Positions 38,720-47,566 of a stretch of DNA of 64,000 nucleotides are shown piece by piece. Under the pieces are notes generated by a model that did not search any database, had not been told where the DNA came from, and saw only the letters and a program-made list of their open reading frames with translations. The DNA is from Desulfovibrio piger (lineage in GTDB: Bacteria; Desulfobacterota; Desulfovibrionia; Desulfovibrionales; Desulfovibrionaceae), in assembly GCF_900116045.1 (NCBI RefSeq), contig NZ_LT630450.1, forward strand, positions 148,501-212,500, given 5' to 3'. Position numbers and translations under genes: made by a program. The first letter of the stretch is position 1. The number at the start of each line of letters is the position of its first letter.

Positions 38720-38785
38720 AAAAACACCTTTCCGATACGATGAAGTTGTTCAAGCCCATCGCAACGTTAACGGAAAGGTGTTTTT
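38720..38785 (+). repeat. Long inverted repeat in the tnpA leader
   Basis: AAAAACACCTTTCCG (38720-38734) and CGGAAAGGTGTTTTT (38771-38785) form a perfect 15-bp stem. The 3' arm includes the GGAAAGG ribosome site of tnpA and ends three bases before its ATG. In IS200 such leaders both block read-through and hide the ribosome site. Confidence 0.8.
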
Positions 38786-38788
38786 GTT

Positions 38789-39244
38789 ATGAAAACTAAG
38801 GCTCATAGTTTAGCACATACGAAGTTGTTGTGCAAGTATCATATCGTCTTTACTCCAAAATATAGAAGGAAAATAATCTTCGCACAGCTTCGTGAAAGTA
38901 TAAAAGAAATTTTGCAATGTCTCTGCAAATATAAAGGGGTTGAGATTCTGGAAGGGCATCTGATGCCGGATCATGTCCACATGCTGGTGTCCATACCTCC
39001 TAAAATCAGTGTGGCAAATTTCATGGGCTACCTGAAAGGGAAAAGTTCATTGATGATATTCGATAAACACGCAAACCTTAAGTATAAGTTCGGCAACAGA
39101 AAATTTTGGGCCGAAGGATATTATGTCAGTACGGTGGGGCTTAATGAGGCAACGATTAAAAAGTATATCCAGGATCAGGAACGCCACGATATTATAAGAG
39201 ACAAGCTGACATCACGCGAATATCAAGACCCCTTTAAGGGGTAG
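38789..39244 (+). CDS. tnpA: IS200-family Y1 transposase (TnpA)
   Basis: The 151-residue protein has the HUH motif in HLMPDHVHMLVSIPP and a catalytic tyrosine in the C-terminal EGYYVSTVGLNEATIKKYIQ helix. It cuts and rejoins single-stranded DNA at the element hairpins. Length is standard for IS200 (about 150). It uses a more AT-rich codon set than the flanking genes, in line with recent arrival. Confidence 0.93.
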   Translation: MKTKAHSLAHTKLLCKYHIVFTPKYRRKIIFAQLRESIKEILQCLCKYKGVEILEGHLMPDHVHMLVSIPPKISVANFMGYLKGKSSLMIFDKHANLKYKFGNRKFWAEGYYVSTVGLNEATIKKYIQDQERHDIIRDKLTSREYQDPFKG

Positions 39245-39334
39245 TCAAGGCGGCAAGGGCACTGGGCTTGAACAACGTGAAAGCCAGCGTCTTTAGGCGC
39301 AGCCGGTAATAGGCCCTTATAGGGCCAGAGCAAA
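39245..39334 (+). other. 3' non-coding part of the IS200 element
   Basis: This stretch between tnpA and the right hairpin contains smaller inverted repeats (GGCCCTTATAGGGCC near 39312 and a paired GTCTTTAGGC region). Such structured tails are typical of IS200 and take part in end recognition or make small RNAs. No gene is seen. Confidence 0.5.
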
Positions 39335-39353
39335 CCACCCGCTTTGCGGGTGG
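39335..39353 (+). repeat. Right subterminal hairpin of the IS200 element
   Basis: CCACCCGC, TTT, GCGGGTGG: same stem as at 38681 with a one-base loop difference. It marks the right end region recognised by TnpA. Confidence 0.75.
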
Positions 39354-39401
39354 TTCTGATTTTTCATGCGGCATAGAAAAAATATGGCCCGGTCTACGCA
39401 G

Positions 39402-40103
39402 CTAGCGGTATTCGCGGCCGGACCAGAGCACACGGCCGATGACGCGGAACTGTTCGGCGCAGTCGCCGCTCAGGTCGAGGGTCACGGGAGGGTAGGCGGG
39501 ATTGGTGCTGTGCAGGACGATCCGGCCGGGCAGCAGGTCGATGCGCTTGATGTAGATGGCATCCTCGAAGCCGATGGCGTAGAGGCGGCCGGAGACGATC
39601 TCGGTCTGGCCCTGGTCCAGCAGGACGAGGTCGTTGTCCTGGATCTCGGGCACCATGCTGTCGCCCGAGACGCGCATGAGCACCATGCGGCGGGGATTGC
39701 CCTTGCGGTGCAAAAAGTCGCTGCGGAAGGCATAGCCGCCTTCCTGCTCGCTGCTGACCTCCAGGCTGCCGGAACCGGCGGACAGGCGGGCCACCACCAG
39801 GGGCACGGTGATCATGTCCACATCGTCATCGGCATCTTCCAGCATGAGGCAGGCGGGCATGGCGCCGGATTCCACCAGCGGGAGGCGCATGGGGCCGCGG
39901 CCGAAGAAAAGCCAGTCGGCATTGCAGCCTGTTTCCGCAGCGCAGATGCGGACCCAGGCATCCGGGATCTCGCCTTTGGCCAGTGCCTGTTCCACATCCG
40001 TCAGGGGCAGGCCCAGGGCCCGGGCCAGTTCAGCGGCGGTGTCCGCCTCCAGCGCCTGCATGAGGCGTTGCACGATTGTCGGATCGAGACGGGAATCGGT
40101 CAT
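39402..40103 (-). CDS. S24/LexA-like transcriptional repressor
   Basis: The 233-residue protein has an N-terminal CI-like helix-turn-helix (AAELARALGLPLTDVEQALA) and a C-terminal S24 peptidase domain: an Ala-Gly cleavage site in LSAGSGSLEV, Ser in SGDSMVPEI, and Lys in YIKRIDLL. Such repressors cleave themselves upon RecA activation. The start at 40103 has GGAGAG upstream; a longer in-frame start is disfavoured. It is separated from the prophage by the IS200 element and may be a host regulator or a remnant of another phage. Confidence 0.82.
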   Translation of the reverse strand: MTDSRLDPTIVQRLMQALEADTAAELARALGLPLTDVEQALAKGEIPDAWVRICAAETGCNADWLFFGRGPMRLPLVESGAMPACLMLEDADDDVDMITVPLVVARLSAGSGSLEVSSEQEGGYAFRSDFLHRKGNPRRMVLMRVSGDSMVPEIQDNDLVLLDQGQTEIVSGRLYAIGFEDAIYIKRIDLLPGRIVLHSTNPAYPPVTLDLSGDCAEQFRVIGRVLWSGREYR

Positions 40104-40307
40104 GGCTGCTCTCCTCGGCACGGTATGGGAAACGCCATCATGCTAGCAGCAGGACAGGGGGAAGGCAAGCAGCGGCAAGGCCGGACGGGCCGGGGCGGAG
40201 GCACGGAAGGCCTGCCTCCCTGCGGACGGGGGGCGGACACGCGCCCGGCAGGCCGCTCCCCGGCCCCGGGCATAAGCATGCCGGGAAGGGGCGGGCCTTC
40301 ACAGGGC

Positions 40308-40334
40308 AAAAAAAAGCCCCGCCGGAGCGGGGCT
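40308..40334 (-). terminator. Terminator of dapA
   Basis: A perfect 8-bp stem AGCCCCGC/GCGGGGCT with a 4-base loop, followed by seven T residues on the minus strand, 21 bases after the dapA stop. Confidence 0.9.
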
Positions 40335-40354
40335 CGCAAGACGTTATGCCGGAA

Positions 40355-41236
40355 CTAGGCAAGCAGTCCCTTGGAAGCCAGGACGCCCTTGAGGCGTTCC
40401 AGGTGCTCGTCGGTCAGCGGACAGAGGGGCAGGCGCATCTCGCCGGTCATGCGGCCCATGAGAGCCAGGGCGGTCTTGACCGGGATGGGATTGCTTTCCA
40501 TGAACATGGCCTGATGCAGGACGAAGAGGTCATGATGGATGCCCATGGCGGTGGCGATGTCGCCCTTGGCAAAGGCATTGTACATGGCGGCCACCTTGCC
40601 GGGGACGATATTGGAAGTCACGGAGATGACGCCGCTGCCGCCGATGGACATCAGGGGCAGGGCGGTGAAGTCGTCGCCGGAAAGCAGGCTGAAGCCCTTG
40701 GGGCACTGCTCCATGATCAGGCTGCACTGGCTCATGTCGCCGGTGGCTTCCTTCACGCCCACGATATTGGGAAAGTCATGGGCCAGGCGGCTGAGGGTGG
40801 CGGGCAGCAGGTTGGTGCCGGTACGCCCGGGGACATTGTAGGGGACCAGGGGCATGTCGACCGCCTCGGCGATGGCCTTGAAGTGGCGGTACAGGCCTTC
40901 CTGGGTGGGCTTGTTGTAATAGGGGGTGATCAGCAGCGCGCCGTCGGCCCCGGCCTTCTTGGCGAAGCGGGTCAGGCGGATGGCTTCGATGGTATTGTTG
41001 GAACCGGCACCGGCCAGGACGGGCACCCGGCCCTTGACCTGGTCGATACAGATCTCGATGACACGTTCATGCTCTTCGTGAGAGAGCGTGGCCGATTCGC
41101 CGGTGGTGCCGCAAGGCACAAGGCCGTGGATTCCCTCACTGATCTGGAATTCAATGAATTCGCGATAGGCGGCTTCATCAACGGCGCCGTTTTTGAACGG
41201 CGTGACGAGGGCGGTCAGGGCACCGAAAAATTGCAT
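40355..41236 (-). CDS. dapA: 4-hydroxy-tetrahydrodipicolinate synthase
   Basis: The 293-residue protein is DapA: substrate motif GTTGES at about 43-48, Tyr133 in YNVPGRTG and Schiff-base Lys162 in VKEATGD. It condenses pyruvate with aspartate semialdehyde in lysine and diaminopimelate synthesis. Length is standard (292 in E. coli). CAAGGAG precedes the ATG. It is followed by its own terminator and lies after the HU gene. Confidence 0.95.
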   Translation of the reverse strand: MQFFGALTALVTPFKNGAVDEAAYREFIEFQISEGIHGLVPCGTTGESATLSHEEHERVIEICIDQVKGRVPVLAGAGSNNTIEAIRLTRFAKKAGADGALLITPYYNKPTQEGLYRHFKAIAEAVDMPLVPYNVPGRTGTNLLPATLSRLAHDFPNIVGVKEATGDMSQCSLIMEQCPKGFSLLSGDDFTALPLMSIGGSGVISVTSNIVPGKVAAMYNAFAKGDIATAMGIHHDLFVLHQAMFMESNPIPVKTALALMGRMTGEMRLPLCPLTDEHLERLKGVLASKGLLA

Positions 41237-41273
41237 GGTCCACTCCTTGGAACTGGGCTAGATGGGACGGCGG

Positions 41274-41549
41274 TTACTGGTTGATATATTCCTTGAGCTC
41301 CTTCCCGGCACGGAAGAAGGGCAGGCGTTTGGGCACGACGGAGACGCTTTCGCCGGTTTTGGGATTGCGTCCGGCATAGCCGCTGTATTCCTTGATCTTG
41401 AAGCTCCCGAACCCCCTGATTTCGATACGGTCGCCAGCGATAAGCGAATCCTTCATCGCATCAATGAAAGTGTTCACCACCAAGGACGCATCATCGAACG
41501 GAAGATTGCTTTCTTCTGCCAGGGCCTTGATGAGTTCGCTCTTGTTCAT
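41274..41549 (-). CDS. HU/IHF-family nucleoid protein (host)
   Basis: The 91-residue protein has the full HU/IHF pattern: MNKSELIKALAEESNLPFDD, the RIEIRGFGSF turn, and the arm AGRNPKTGESVSV with Pro at the tip. It bends and packs the chromosome. An AGGAGGAACG ribosome site precedes the ATG. Whether it acts as HU homodimer or IHF subunit cannot be told from sequence. Confidence 0.92.
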   Translation of the reverse strand: MNKSELIKALAEESNLPFDDASLVVNTFIDAMKDSLIAGDRIEIRGFGSFKIKEYSGYAGRNPKTGESVSVVPKRLPFFRAGKELKEYINQ

Positions 41550-41672
41550 CGTTCCTCCTCGTCGGTGAAAGGAGAGCGTAAATAAAAAGGCTGCCAGTCG
41601 TTATGATAAGGAATCCTATCCTTTTTGCCGGGCGAGGTAAAGTTGCAGGGCTGAAAATGGCAGGAAAATATG

Positions 41673-41718
41673 CCGGAAAGGTGAGGAAAATACCCGTGTT
41701 GCGTACTCACCTTTCCGG
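41673..41718. repeat. 13-bp perfect inverted repeat between prfB and the HU gene
   Basis: CCGGAAAGGTGAG (41673-41685) and CTCACCTTTCCGG (41706-41718) flank a 20-base spacer. It lies just after the prfB stop. On the minus strand ATATTTT follows, so it could be a terminator; the long loop also allows a protein-binding role at the HU promoter. Confidence 0.6.
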
Positions 41719-41734
41719 GGCATGGGGACTGACG

Positions 41735-42848
41735 TCAGCGCTGCTGCTCGTGCCTGTAGAGCAGGTAGTCATGCTGGAACTGGTCGATCTGGCCGTCCAG
41801 GACGGCTTCCACATCGCCGCATTCGCTGTTGGTGCGGTGATCCTTGACCAGGCGGTACGGCTGGAGGGTGTAGGTGCGGATCTGGCTGCCGAAGGCGATG
41901 GCGTCCTTGCCCGCGTACTGGGCGGCGCGTTCGGCTTCGCGCTTTTGCAGCTCAAGGTTGTACAGGCGCGCCTTGAGGATGCGCAGGGCCGATTCCTTGT
42001 TGTGATGCTGGGACTTCTCGTTCTGGCACTGGGCCGAGATGCCCGTGGGGATGTGGGTCACGCGCACGGCGGAGCTGGTGGTGTTCACGCTCTGGCCGCC
42101 GGGGCCGCTGGAGCGGAAGGTGTCGAAACGCAGGTCCGTCTCCTTGATGTCCAGCTGGATGTCGTCGCCCACGTCGGGCATGACGTCCACGGAGGCGAAG
42201 GACGTGTGACGGCGGCCGGAAGCATCGAAGGGCGAGATGCGGATCAGGCGGTGGATGCCGCGTTCGCTCTTCAGGAAACCGAAGGCATGCGGGCCCGAGA
42301 TGCGCAGGGTCACGCTCTTGATGCCGGCTTCATCGCCGGGCAGGTAGTCCAGCTCTTCCACGGTGAAGTGGCGCCGGGCAGCCCAGCGGGTGTACATGCG
42401 CAGCAGCATCTCCGCCCAGTCCTGCGATTCCGTGCCGCCCGCGCCGGGGTGGATCTCCAGGATGGCGTCCTGGTTGTCCTCCTCACCGGAGAGCAGCATG
42501 ACCAGCTCCGTCTCGTCCAGCAGGGCGTCCAGGGCGTCCTGCTGTTTCGCCAGGGATTCCAGGGCCTCGTCCTCGTCGCTTTCCACAGCCAGTTCCAGCC
42601 ATTCGTGCATGTCGTCATGGCAGGTCTTGAGGGCGTTGAGGCGGGAGACCTCGTCCTCCAGCCGGCGTTTTTCGCGCAGCAGGGGGGTCAGGGCTTCAGG
42701 ATTGTCCCAGGCGTTGGGGCGGGAAAGTTCCGTTTCGATGGCGGCAAGGCGCTGTTCGCTGGCCGCGACGTCAAAGACGCCCCCAAAGGTTGTCGAAACG
42801 CTGGTCGAGGGGCTGGCAACGGGCACGAAGATCACTGAGTTGCAACAT
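41735..42848 (-). CDS. prfB: Peptide chain release factor 2 (+1 frameshift gene)
   Basis: The gene is read in two frames. The first 25 codons (MLQLSDLRARCQPLDQRFDN then LWGRL) start at ATG 42848 and meet TGA; a +1 shift at CTTTGAC continues into DVAASEQRLAAIETELSRPN and 345 residues in all. The tripeptide SPF (ISPFDASGRR), which reads UGA/UAA stop codons, and the catalytic GGQ (GPGGQSVNT) are present. RF2 releases finished proteins. The frameshift is the classic self-control: low RF2 lets the ribosome shift. Confidence 0.94.
42770..42776 (-). promoter_or_regulatory. Programmed +1 frameshift site of prfB
   Basis: CTTTGAC with TGGGGGC just upstream matches the conserved RF2 site (CUU UGA C with an internal Shine-Dalgarno-like GGGGG). 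TGA is at 42771-42773 on the minus strand. Confidence 0.93.
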
Positions 42849-42853
42849 GGGAA

Positions 42854-44398
42854 CTATCGGGGGGTTGAAGGTGAGGGGCGACGCGTGCCCCAAAAGATGC
42901 CGAGCCAGAGCAGTCCGGCGGCCAGCGGCAGCCAGGGCCCGAGCGTGTGATAGACGGTGGCCCCCTGCTGCAGACGGAAACGCCCCCAGAGGGCATCTTC
43001 TTCGAACTGGCCTCCGCGGACGGTCACGCGGCCGCGGGCGTCGATGATGGCGGAGATGCCGGTATTGGTGCCCCGCAGCAGCCAGCGGCCCTGCTCCACG
43101 GCGCGCAGGGAGGCGAGGTACAGATGCTGGAGCGCCGCCGGCGAGCGGCCGAACCAGCCGTCGTTGCTGATGTCCACCAGCACGTTGGCGCCGTGCTCCA
43201 CACGGGCCTGCGCCAGCCAGGGGAAGATGGCCTCATAGCAGATGAGCATGCCCAGGCGGAGGTCCCCGTGCACCAGGGGCGCGGCGGAATGGCCGGGCGT
43301 GTAGACGCCCACCTCCTGGAGCAGGTCGGCAAGGAAGTTCCAGTTGAGCCACTCCGGCACATATTCGCCGAAGGGCACGAGGTGCTCCTTGTCATAATGG
43401 CCCGCGGTGCCGCCCGAGGGATCGAGGAGCAGGGCCCGGTTGAAGACCTGCATGTTGCCCGCCGCGTCATGCTGGAAGCCGGGGACGCCGGTCAGCAGGG
43501 GGCTCCGGGCCTGGCGGGCCAGGTTGCGCACCAGCGCGGACAGGATGCCGTTATTGTCGAAATTGAAGGGCAGGGCCGTCTCGGGCCAGACGATGAGGGG
43601 CGTTTCGCCGGGGTGGCGCGCCAGTTCCGCCCGCGTCAGGCGCAGATAGGTCTCCACCGTGCGGCGCTGGTAGACGGGCACCCACTTCTGGTTCTGGTCG
43701 ATGTTGCCCTCGGCGAAGAGGACGGCCACGCTGTCCCCGCCCCGGGGATCGCTCTCCAGCGGCGTGGTGTGCAGGCGCCAGGCGCCGTAGCCCAGCAGCA
43801 GGACCGCCAGCAGCAGACCGGTGCCCGCACAGGCGGGCCGGCGCCAGTGCCGCAGGCAGAGGATCACCGTGACCCACAGGCCGGCCAGCAGGTAGGCGCC
43901 CGTCACGTCGGCCGCCTGTATCCACAGGGGCCAGGCCGCCAGGGCACCGCCCAGGGGCAGCCAGGGGAAGCCCGCCACCAGCGCGTAGGCGTATTCCAGA
44001 AAATACCAGGCAAGGCCCAGCAGCCAGGCCTGCGCCAGCGGACCGCGTCCGCGCAGGGCGTGGGCCAGCAGGCAGAACAGGCCGCCGGCACTGGCCAGGC
44101 AGGTGGCCACCAGCAGGGCGCAGACCGCCGCCAGGGCCAGGGGCAGGTTGCCCACGGTGGCCATGGGGATGGTCAGCCAGTAGAGCACGGCCGCCATGCC
44201 CGCGATGGAGGTCAGCCAGCCGCGGCGCAGGGCCGCGCCCGCCGAGGGCGCCGACGTGCCCAGCAGGGCCAGGCACAGGGGCAGCAGCAGGGCCAGCGGC
44301 GGCAGGGAGATCCAGCCGTTGGGGAACGACAGCCACAACGCCGCAGCCCCCGCAAGGCCGGGGCCCAGGGGGGTGGAACGCAACCAGGCGTCACGCAT
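42854..44398 (-). CDS. lnt: Apolipoprotein N-acyltransferase
   Basis: The 514-residue protein has six or more N-terminal membrane helices and a C-terminal nitrilase-like domain with the Glu-Lys-Cys triad: Glu in IVWPETALPFNFD, Lys in the middle region, Cys in LICYEAIFPWLAQ. It adds the third acyl chain to lipoproteins at the periplasmic side. ATG 44398 follows two bases after the corC stop, with GGAAG upstream. Two bordering genes (corC, lnt) form the usual ybeX-lnt pair. Confidence 0.93.
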   Translation of the reverse strand: MRDAWLRSTPLGPGLAGAAALWLSFPNGWISLPPLALLLPLCLALLGTSAPSAGAALRRGWLTSIAGMAAVLYWLTIPMATVGNLPLALAAVCALLVATCLASAGGLFCLLAHALRGRGPLAQAWLLGLAWYFLEYAYALVAGFPWLPLGGALAAWPLWIQAADVTGAYLLAGLWVTVILCLRHWRRPACAGTGLLLAVLLLGYGAWRLHTTPLESDPRGGDSVAVLFAEGNIDQNQKWVPVYQRRTVETYLRLTRAELARHPGETPLIVWPETALPFNFDNNGILSALVRNLARQARSPLLTGVPGFQHDAAGNMQVFNRALLLDPSGGTAGHYDKEHLVPFGEYVPEWLNWNFLADLLQEVGVYTPGHSAAPLVHGDLRLGMLICYEAIFPWLAQARVEHGANVLVDISNDGWFGRSPAALQHLYLASLRAVEQGRWLLRGTNTGISAIIDARGRVTVRGGQFEEDALWGRFRLQQGATVYHTLGPWLPLAAGLLWLGIFWGTRRPSPSTPR

Positions 44399-44399
44399 C

Positions 44400-45263
44400 T
44401 CAGGCTTCCGTTTCAGGGGCCTCGGGCGTGTTTTCCCGGGCCGGTTCCATGCGCAGGTGGCGGATGAGCTTCTTGTCCGCATCCAGCACTTCGAAGCGCC
44501 AGCCGCGCAGGGTGAAGACCTCGCCGGGGGCGGGCACATGGCCAGCTTCCATGCTCAGGTAGCCGCCGATGGTGTCCACCTCGTCGGAGCTGAGGTCCAC
44601 GCCCAGTTCTTCCAGGTCTTCCAGCAGGGCACGGCCCGTGAGTTCGTAGACATGGGCCCCCAGGGGACGGATGTCCTCCTCGCGGGGGGCGTCGTGCTCG
44701 TCCTCGATGTCGCCCACGATCTCTTCCAGCAGGTCTTCGATGGTGATCAGGCCCGAGGTGCCGCCGTATTCATCCAGCGCTATGGCGATATGCTGCTTGC
44801 TGGCGCGGAATTCCTGCAGGAGGTTGCGGATGGGCTTGGTCTCGGGCACGAAGAACGGTTCGCGCATGATGGCGCTGGCGGGCTGGTCGGCCATCTTGGG
44901 GTCCAGCAGGCAGCTCAGGATATCCTTGGCGTGGAGCATGCCGACCATGTTGTCGCGGGTGTCGCGGAAGACAGGGATGCGGGAGTGGCCCGACTCCACG
45001 ATGACCCTGGCCACTTCGGGCAGGAGCATGTCCTCGGGGACGCAGTCGATGTCGGTGCGGGGCGTCATGGTGTCCTGCACCTGCAGGTCGTTGAAGCGCA
45101 GGATGCCCAGGAGCATGGACTCCTCGTCGGGCTCCACCTCGCCTTCGGCCCGGGCCTCGATGATGGCTTTTTCCAGGGATTCATCGTCTTCGCGTCCGAA
45201 AAAGCGGGCCAGACGCGACCAGATGGTGCCATTGCTACTATGACAGTCGGAACCACCGTCCAA
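44400..45263 (-). CDS. corC: CorC/HlyC-type CBS-domain transporter protein
   Basis: The 287-residue protein has a short N-terminus, a CBS pair (LQVQDTMTPRTDIDCVPEDM ... HSRIPVFRDTRDNMVGMLHA and ASAIMREPFFVPE ... ALDEYGGTSGLITIEDLLEE) and a C-terminal CorC_HlyC domain. It assists magnesium/cobalt efflux or lipoprotein-related repair at the membrane. The TTG start has AGGAGG five bases upstream. lnt follows immediately, as in many bacteria. Confidence 0.88.
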   Translation of the reverse strand: MDGGSDCHSSNGTIWSRLARFFGREDDESLEKAIIEARAEGEVEPDEESMLLGILRFNDLQVQDTMTPRTDIDCVPEDMLLPEVARVIVESGHSRIPVFRDTRDNMVGMLHAKDILSCLLDPKMADQPASAIMREPFFVPETKPIRNLLQEFRASKQHIAIALDEYGGTSGLITIEDLLEEIVGDIEDEHDAPREEDIRPLGAHVYELTGRALLEDLEELGVDLSSDEVDTIGGYLSMEAGHVPAPGEVFTLRGWRFEVLDADKKLIRHLRMEPARENTPEAPETEA

Positions 45264-45590
45264 AACAGCCTCCTAGAAGGGCTTTGCCTGCGCGCCGCGC
45301 CGGCGCCGGGCAAAGATGTCGCCGTGCCGCGGCACGGGCTGGGGTGAGGGGAACGCCGCAGGGAACGCGGGCCACGAAGGCGGCGGGCTGGCCCCGCCTT
45401 GCCGTGGACGCGTCCGGGCGGCCGCGGGAACGGATGCCGCGCCGGGGCAGGAGGACCATGCTTTCCCGCCGTGTGCGCAGCGCGGGCCGGAGGCTCAGGC
45501 GCAAAGGGCCCCCGTCCTCGCAGGATAACGGGGAACATTCCCCAACGTCAACAGCGCATCCTCCGTTTGCCGGGCAAAGATGCGCGGCAC
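45264..45590. other. Gene-free GC-rich spacer between corC and mnmG
   Basis: No coding frame with plausible composition was found on either strand in this 327-base gap. It should contain the corC promoter (minus strand) on its left side and nothing else obvious. The mnmG terminator follows at 45591. Confidence 0.6.
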
Positions 45591-45624
45591 AAAAAAGGGG
45601 ACCCGCGGCTGGGCCGCAGGTCCC
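45591..45624 (-). terminator. Terminator of mnmG
   Basis: GGGACCTGCGGC and GCCGCGGGTCCC (minus strand) pair over 12 positions with one mismatch around a 3-base loop, followed by a T run. It lies ten bases after the mnmG stop. Confidence 0.9.
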
Positions 45625-45634
45625 GGGAAAGGTA

Positions 45635-47566
45635 TCAGAGGGACTGCCGCCTGCCGCGCAGCAGGCCCAGCTTGTGCAGATGGATCTCCAGACAGCCCAC
45701 GGCCGCCGGGGTCACGCCGGAGATGCGCCCGGCCTGGCCGAGGTTGCGGGGCCGCACGCGGTCCAGCTTTTCCTCCACCTCGCGGGAAAGGCCCGCCACC
45801 TGCCGGTAATCCAGATCGGCGGGCAGCTCCACGGATTCCAGACGCGCGGCACGGGCGATGAGCTCGCGCTGGCGCTCCAGATAGCCCGCATATTTGACGT
45901 CCACCTGGACGGTCTCCAGATCGCGCGGGTCGCGATCCGCCAGGGCTTCGGCCAGCGGGGCGGAGAGGCGGGCCAGGCGTTCCAGATCCATGTCGGGACG
46001 GCGCAGGGCCTCTTCCAGGGTCCGGCCGCGCAGCGCGGTACGCAGCTCCGTCTCTTCCGGCGTTGCCGGAGCGGCCTGCTCCGCCTCTTCGCCGTCGGAC
46101 AGCTGGACGCGCACCTGCTGCAGCAGGCGGCGCACCGCGTGGCCGTGTTCCATCTTGTCGTTGAAGAGGCGCCACTGCTCCTCGCCCACCAGGCCGATCT
46201 TGCGGCCCAGCGGGGTCAGGCGCACGTCGGCGTTGTCCTCGCGCAGCAGCAGGCGGTGCTCCGCCCGCGAGGTGAACATGCGGTAGGGCTCCTCGGTGCC
46301 GGAGGTGACCAGGTCGTCCACCAGCACGGCCATGTACGAGGAATCGCGTCCGGGCACGAAGGGGTCGAGCTCCTTTTCCCGGCAGGCGATGTTCAGGGCC
46401 GCCCACAGTCCCTGGGCCGCGGCCTCTTCATAGCCGGACGTGCCGTTGATCTGGCCCGCCAGCCACAGGCCGGGCAGGGCCTTGGTCTCCAGGGTGCCGT
46501 GCAGCTGCACGGGGTTGGCGTAATCGTATTCGATGGCGTAGCCGGGGCGCACCATGACGGCATGCTCCAGGCCGGGGATGGCGTGGAGCATGGCCTCTTG
46601 CACGTCCAGCGGCAGGCTGGTGGAGATGCCGTTGGCGTAGACCTCCGGGCTGTCCAGGCCTTCGGGCTCCAGGAAGATCTGGTGCCGTTCGCGTTCGGGG
46701 AAGCGGGCCACCTTGTCCTCGATGGAGGGGCAGTAGCGGGCGCCCGTGCCCTGGATGACCCCGGTGAACAGGGGCGAGCGGTCGAAGCCGGAGCGGATGG
46801 CCGCATGGGCGGCCTCGTTGGTCCAGGTGATGTGGCAGGGCACCTGCGGCAGCACCGGGCCGGGACCACGGAAGCTGAAGCGCGGCGGCGGGGTATCGCC
46901 GGGCTGTTCCTCCAGCCTGGAAAAGTCGATGGACGCCCGCAGCAGGCGCGGCGTGGTGCCGGTCTTGAGGCGGCCCAGCGTGAGGCCCAGGCGGCGCAGG
47001 CTGTCGGAAAGGCCCGTGGCCGGGGCATCGCCCAGACGGCCGCCGGGCAGATGCGTGAGGCCGATGTGGATGAGGCCGGCCAGGAAGGTACCGGTGGTGA
47101 GCAGCACATGCCGGGCATGGAAGGTCAGGCCCTGAGCCGTGCGCACGCCGGAGGCATGGCCGTTCTCTTCCAGCACCTCGGTCACGGAGTCCTGCCAGAT
47201 GCGCAGGCCGGGCGTGGAGAACAGGGTCTTCTTGAGGACCTTCTGGTAGGCCTCGCGGTCGATCTGGGCGCGGGTGGCGCGCACGGCCGGGCCCTTGCTC
47301 ATGTTGAGGGTGCGGAACTGGATGCCCCCGGCATCGGCCCACAGGCCCATCATGCCGCCCAGGGCGTCGATCTCGCGCACCATGTGGCCCTTGGCCAGAC
47401 CACCGATGGCCGGGTTGCAGGACAGGTAGCCCAGACGGTCCACATTGCCGGAGACCAGCAGCACGCGCAGGCCCAGGCGGGCCAGGGCCACGGCGGCCTC
47501 GGAACCGGCATGGCCGCCGCCTGTCACGATACAGTCAAAACGGTTCTCAGCGCTGCATGAGCACAT
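45635..47566 (-). CDS. mnmG: tRNA uridine 5-carboxymethylaminomethyl modification enzyme MnmG
   Basis: The 643-residue protein is MnmG (GidA): FAD-binding [20 protein letters not shown] near the N-terminus, then [20 protein letters not shown], and the C-terminal helical domain ([11 protein letters not shown]). With MnmE it modifies wobble uridine of several tRNAs. ATG 47566 overlaps the M20 gene by 20 bases. The ribosome site is weak; an upstream extension is unlikely because it would read through the M20 gene. Confidence 0.94.
   Translation of the reverse strand: MCSCSAENRFDCIVTGGGHAGSEAAVALARLGLRVLLVSGNVDRLGYLSCNPAIGGLAKGHMVREIDALGGMMGLWADAGGIQFRTLNMSKGPAVRATRAQIDREAYQKVLKKTLFSTPGLRIWQDSVTEVLEENGHASGVRTAQGLTFHARHVLLTTGTFLAGLIHIGLTHLPGGRLGDAPATGLSDSLRRLGLTLGRLKTGTTPRLLRASIDFSRLEEQPGDTPPPRFSFRGPGPVLPQVPCHITWTNEAAHAAIRSGFDRSPLFTGVIQGTGARYCPSIEDKVARFPERERHQIFLEPEGLDSPEVYANGISTSLPLDVQEAMLHAIPGLEHAVMVRPGYAIEYDYANPVQLHGTLETKALPGLWLAGQINGTSGYEEAAAQGLWAALNIACREKELDPFVPGRDSSYMAVLVDDLVTSGTEEPYRMFTSRAEHRLLLREDNADVRLTPLGRKIGLVGEEQWRLFNDKMEHGHAVRRLLQQVRVQLSDGEEAEQAAPATPEETELRTALRGRTLEEALRRPDMDLERLARLSAPLAEALADRDPRDLETVQVDVKYAGYLERQRELIARAARLESVELPADLDYRQVAGLSREVEEKLDRVRPRNLGQAGRISGVTPAAVGCLEIHLHKLGLLRGRRQSL

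Larger units (their letters stand above)
38674..39360 (+). mobile_element. IS200-type insertion sequence (approximate ends)
   Basis: A single Y1 transposase gene is flanked by matching subterminal hairpins CCACCCGC-TAT-GCGGGTGG (38681) and CCACCCGC-TTT-GCGGGTGG (39335), the arrangement of IS200/IS605 elements, which move as single strands and leave no target duplication. The total length, near 0.7 kb, fits IS200. Exact ends are uncertain by several bases. It has inserted between the prophage right end and a host repressor gene. Confidence 0.8.

Noticed and set aside
42947..44467. Large plus-strand open frame opposite lnt
   Set aside because: Gly/Gln/His-rich translation typical of antisense in GC-rich DNA; lnt with its catalytic motifs is on the other strand.
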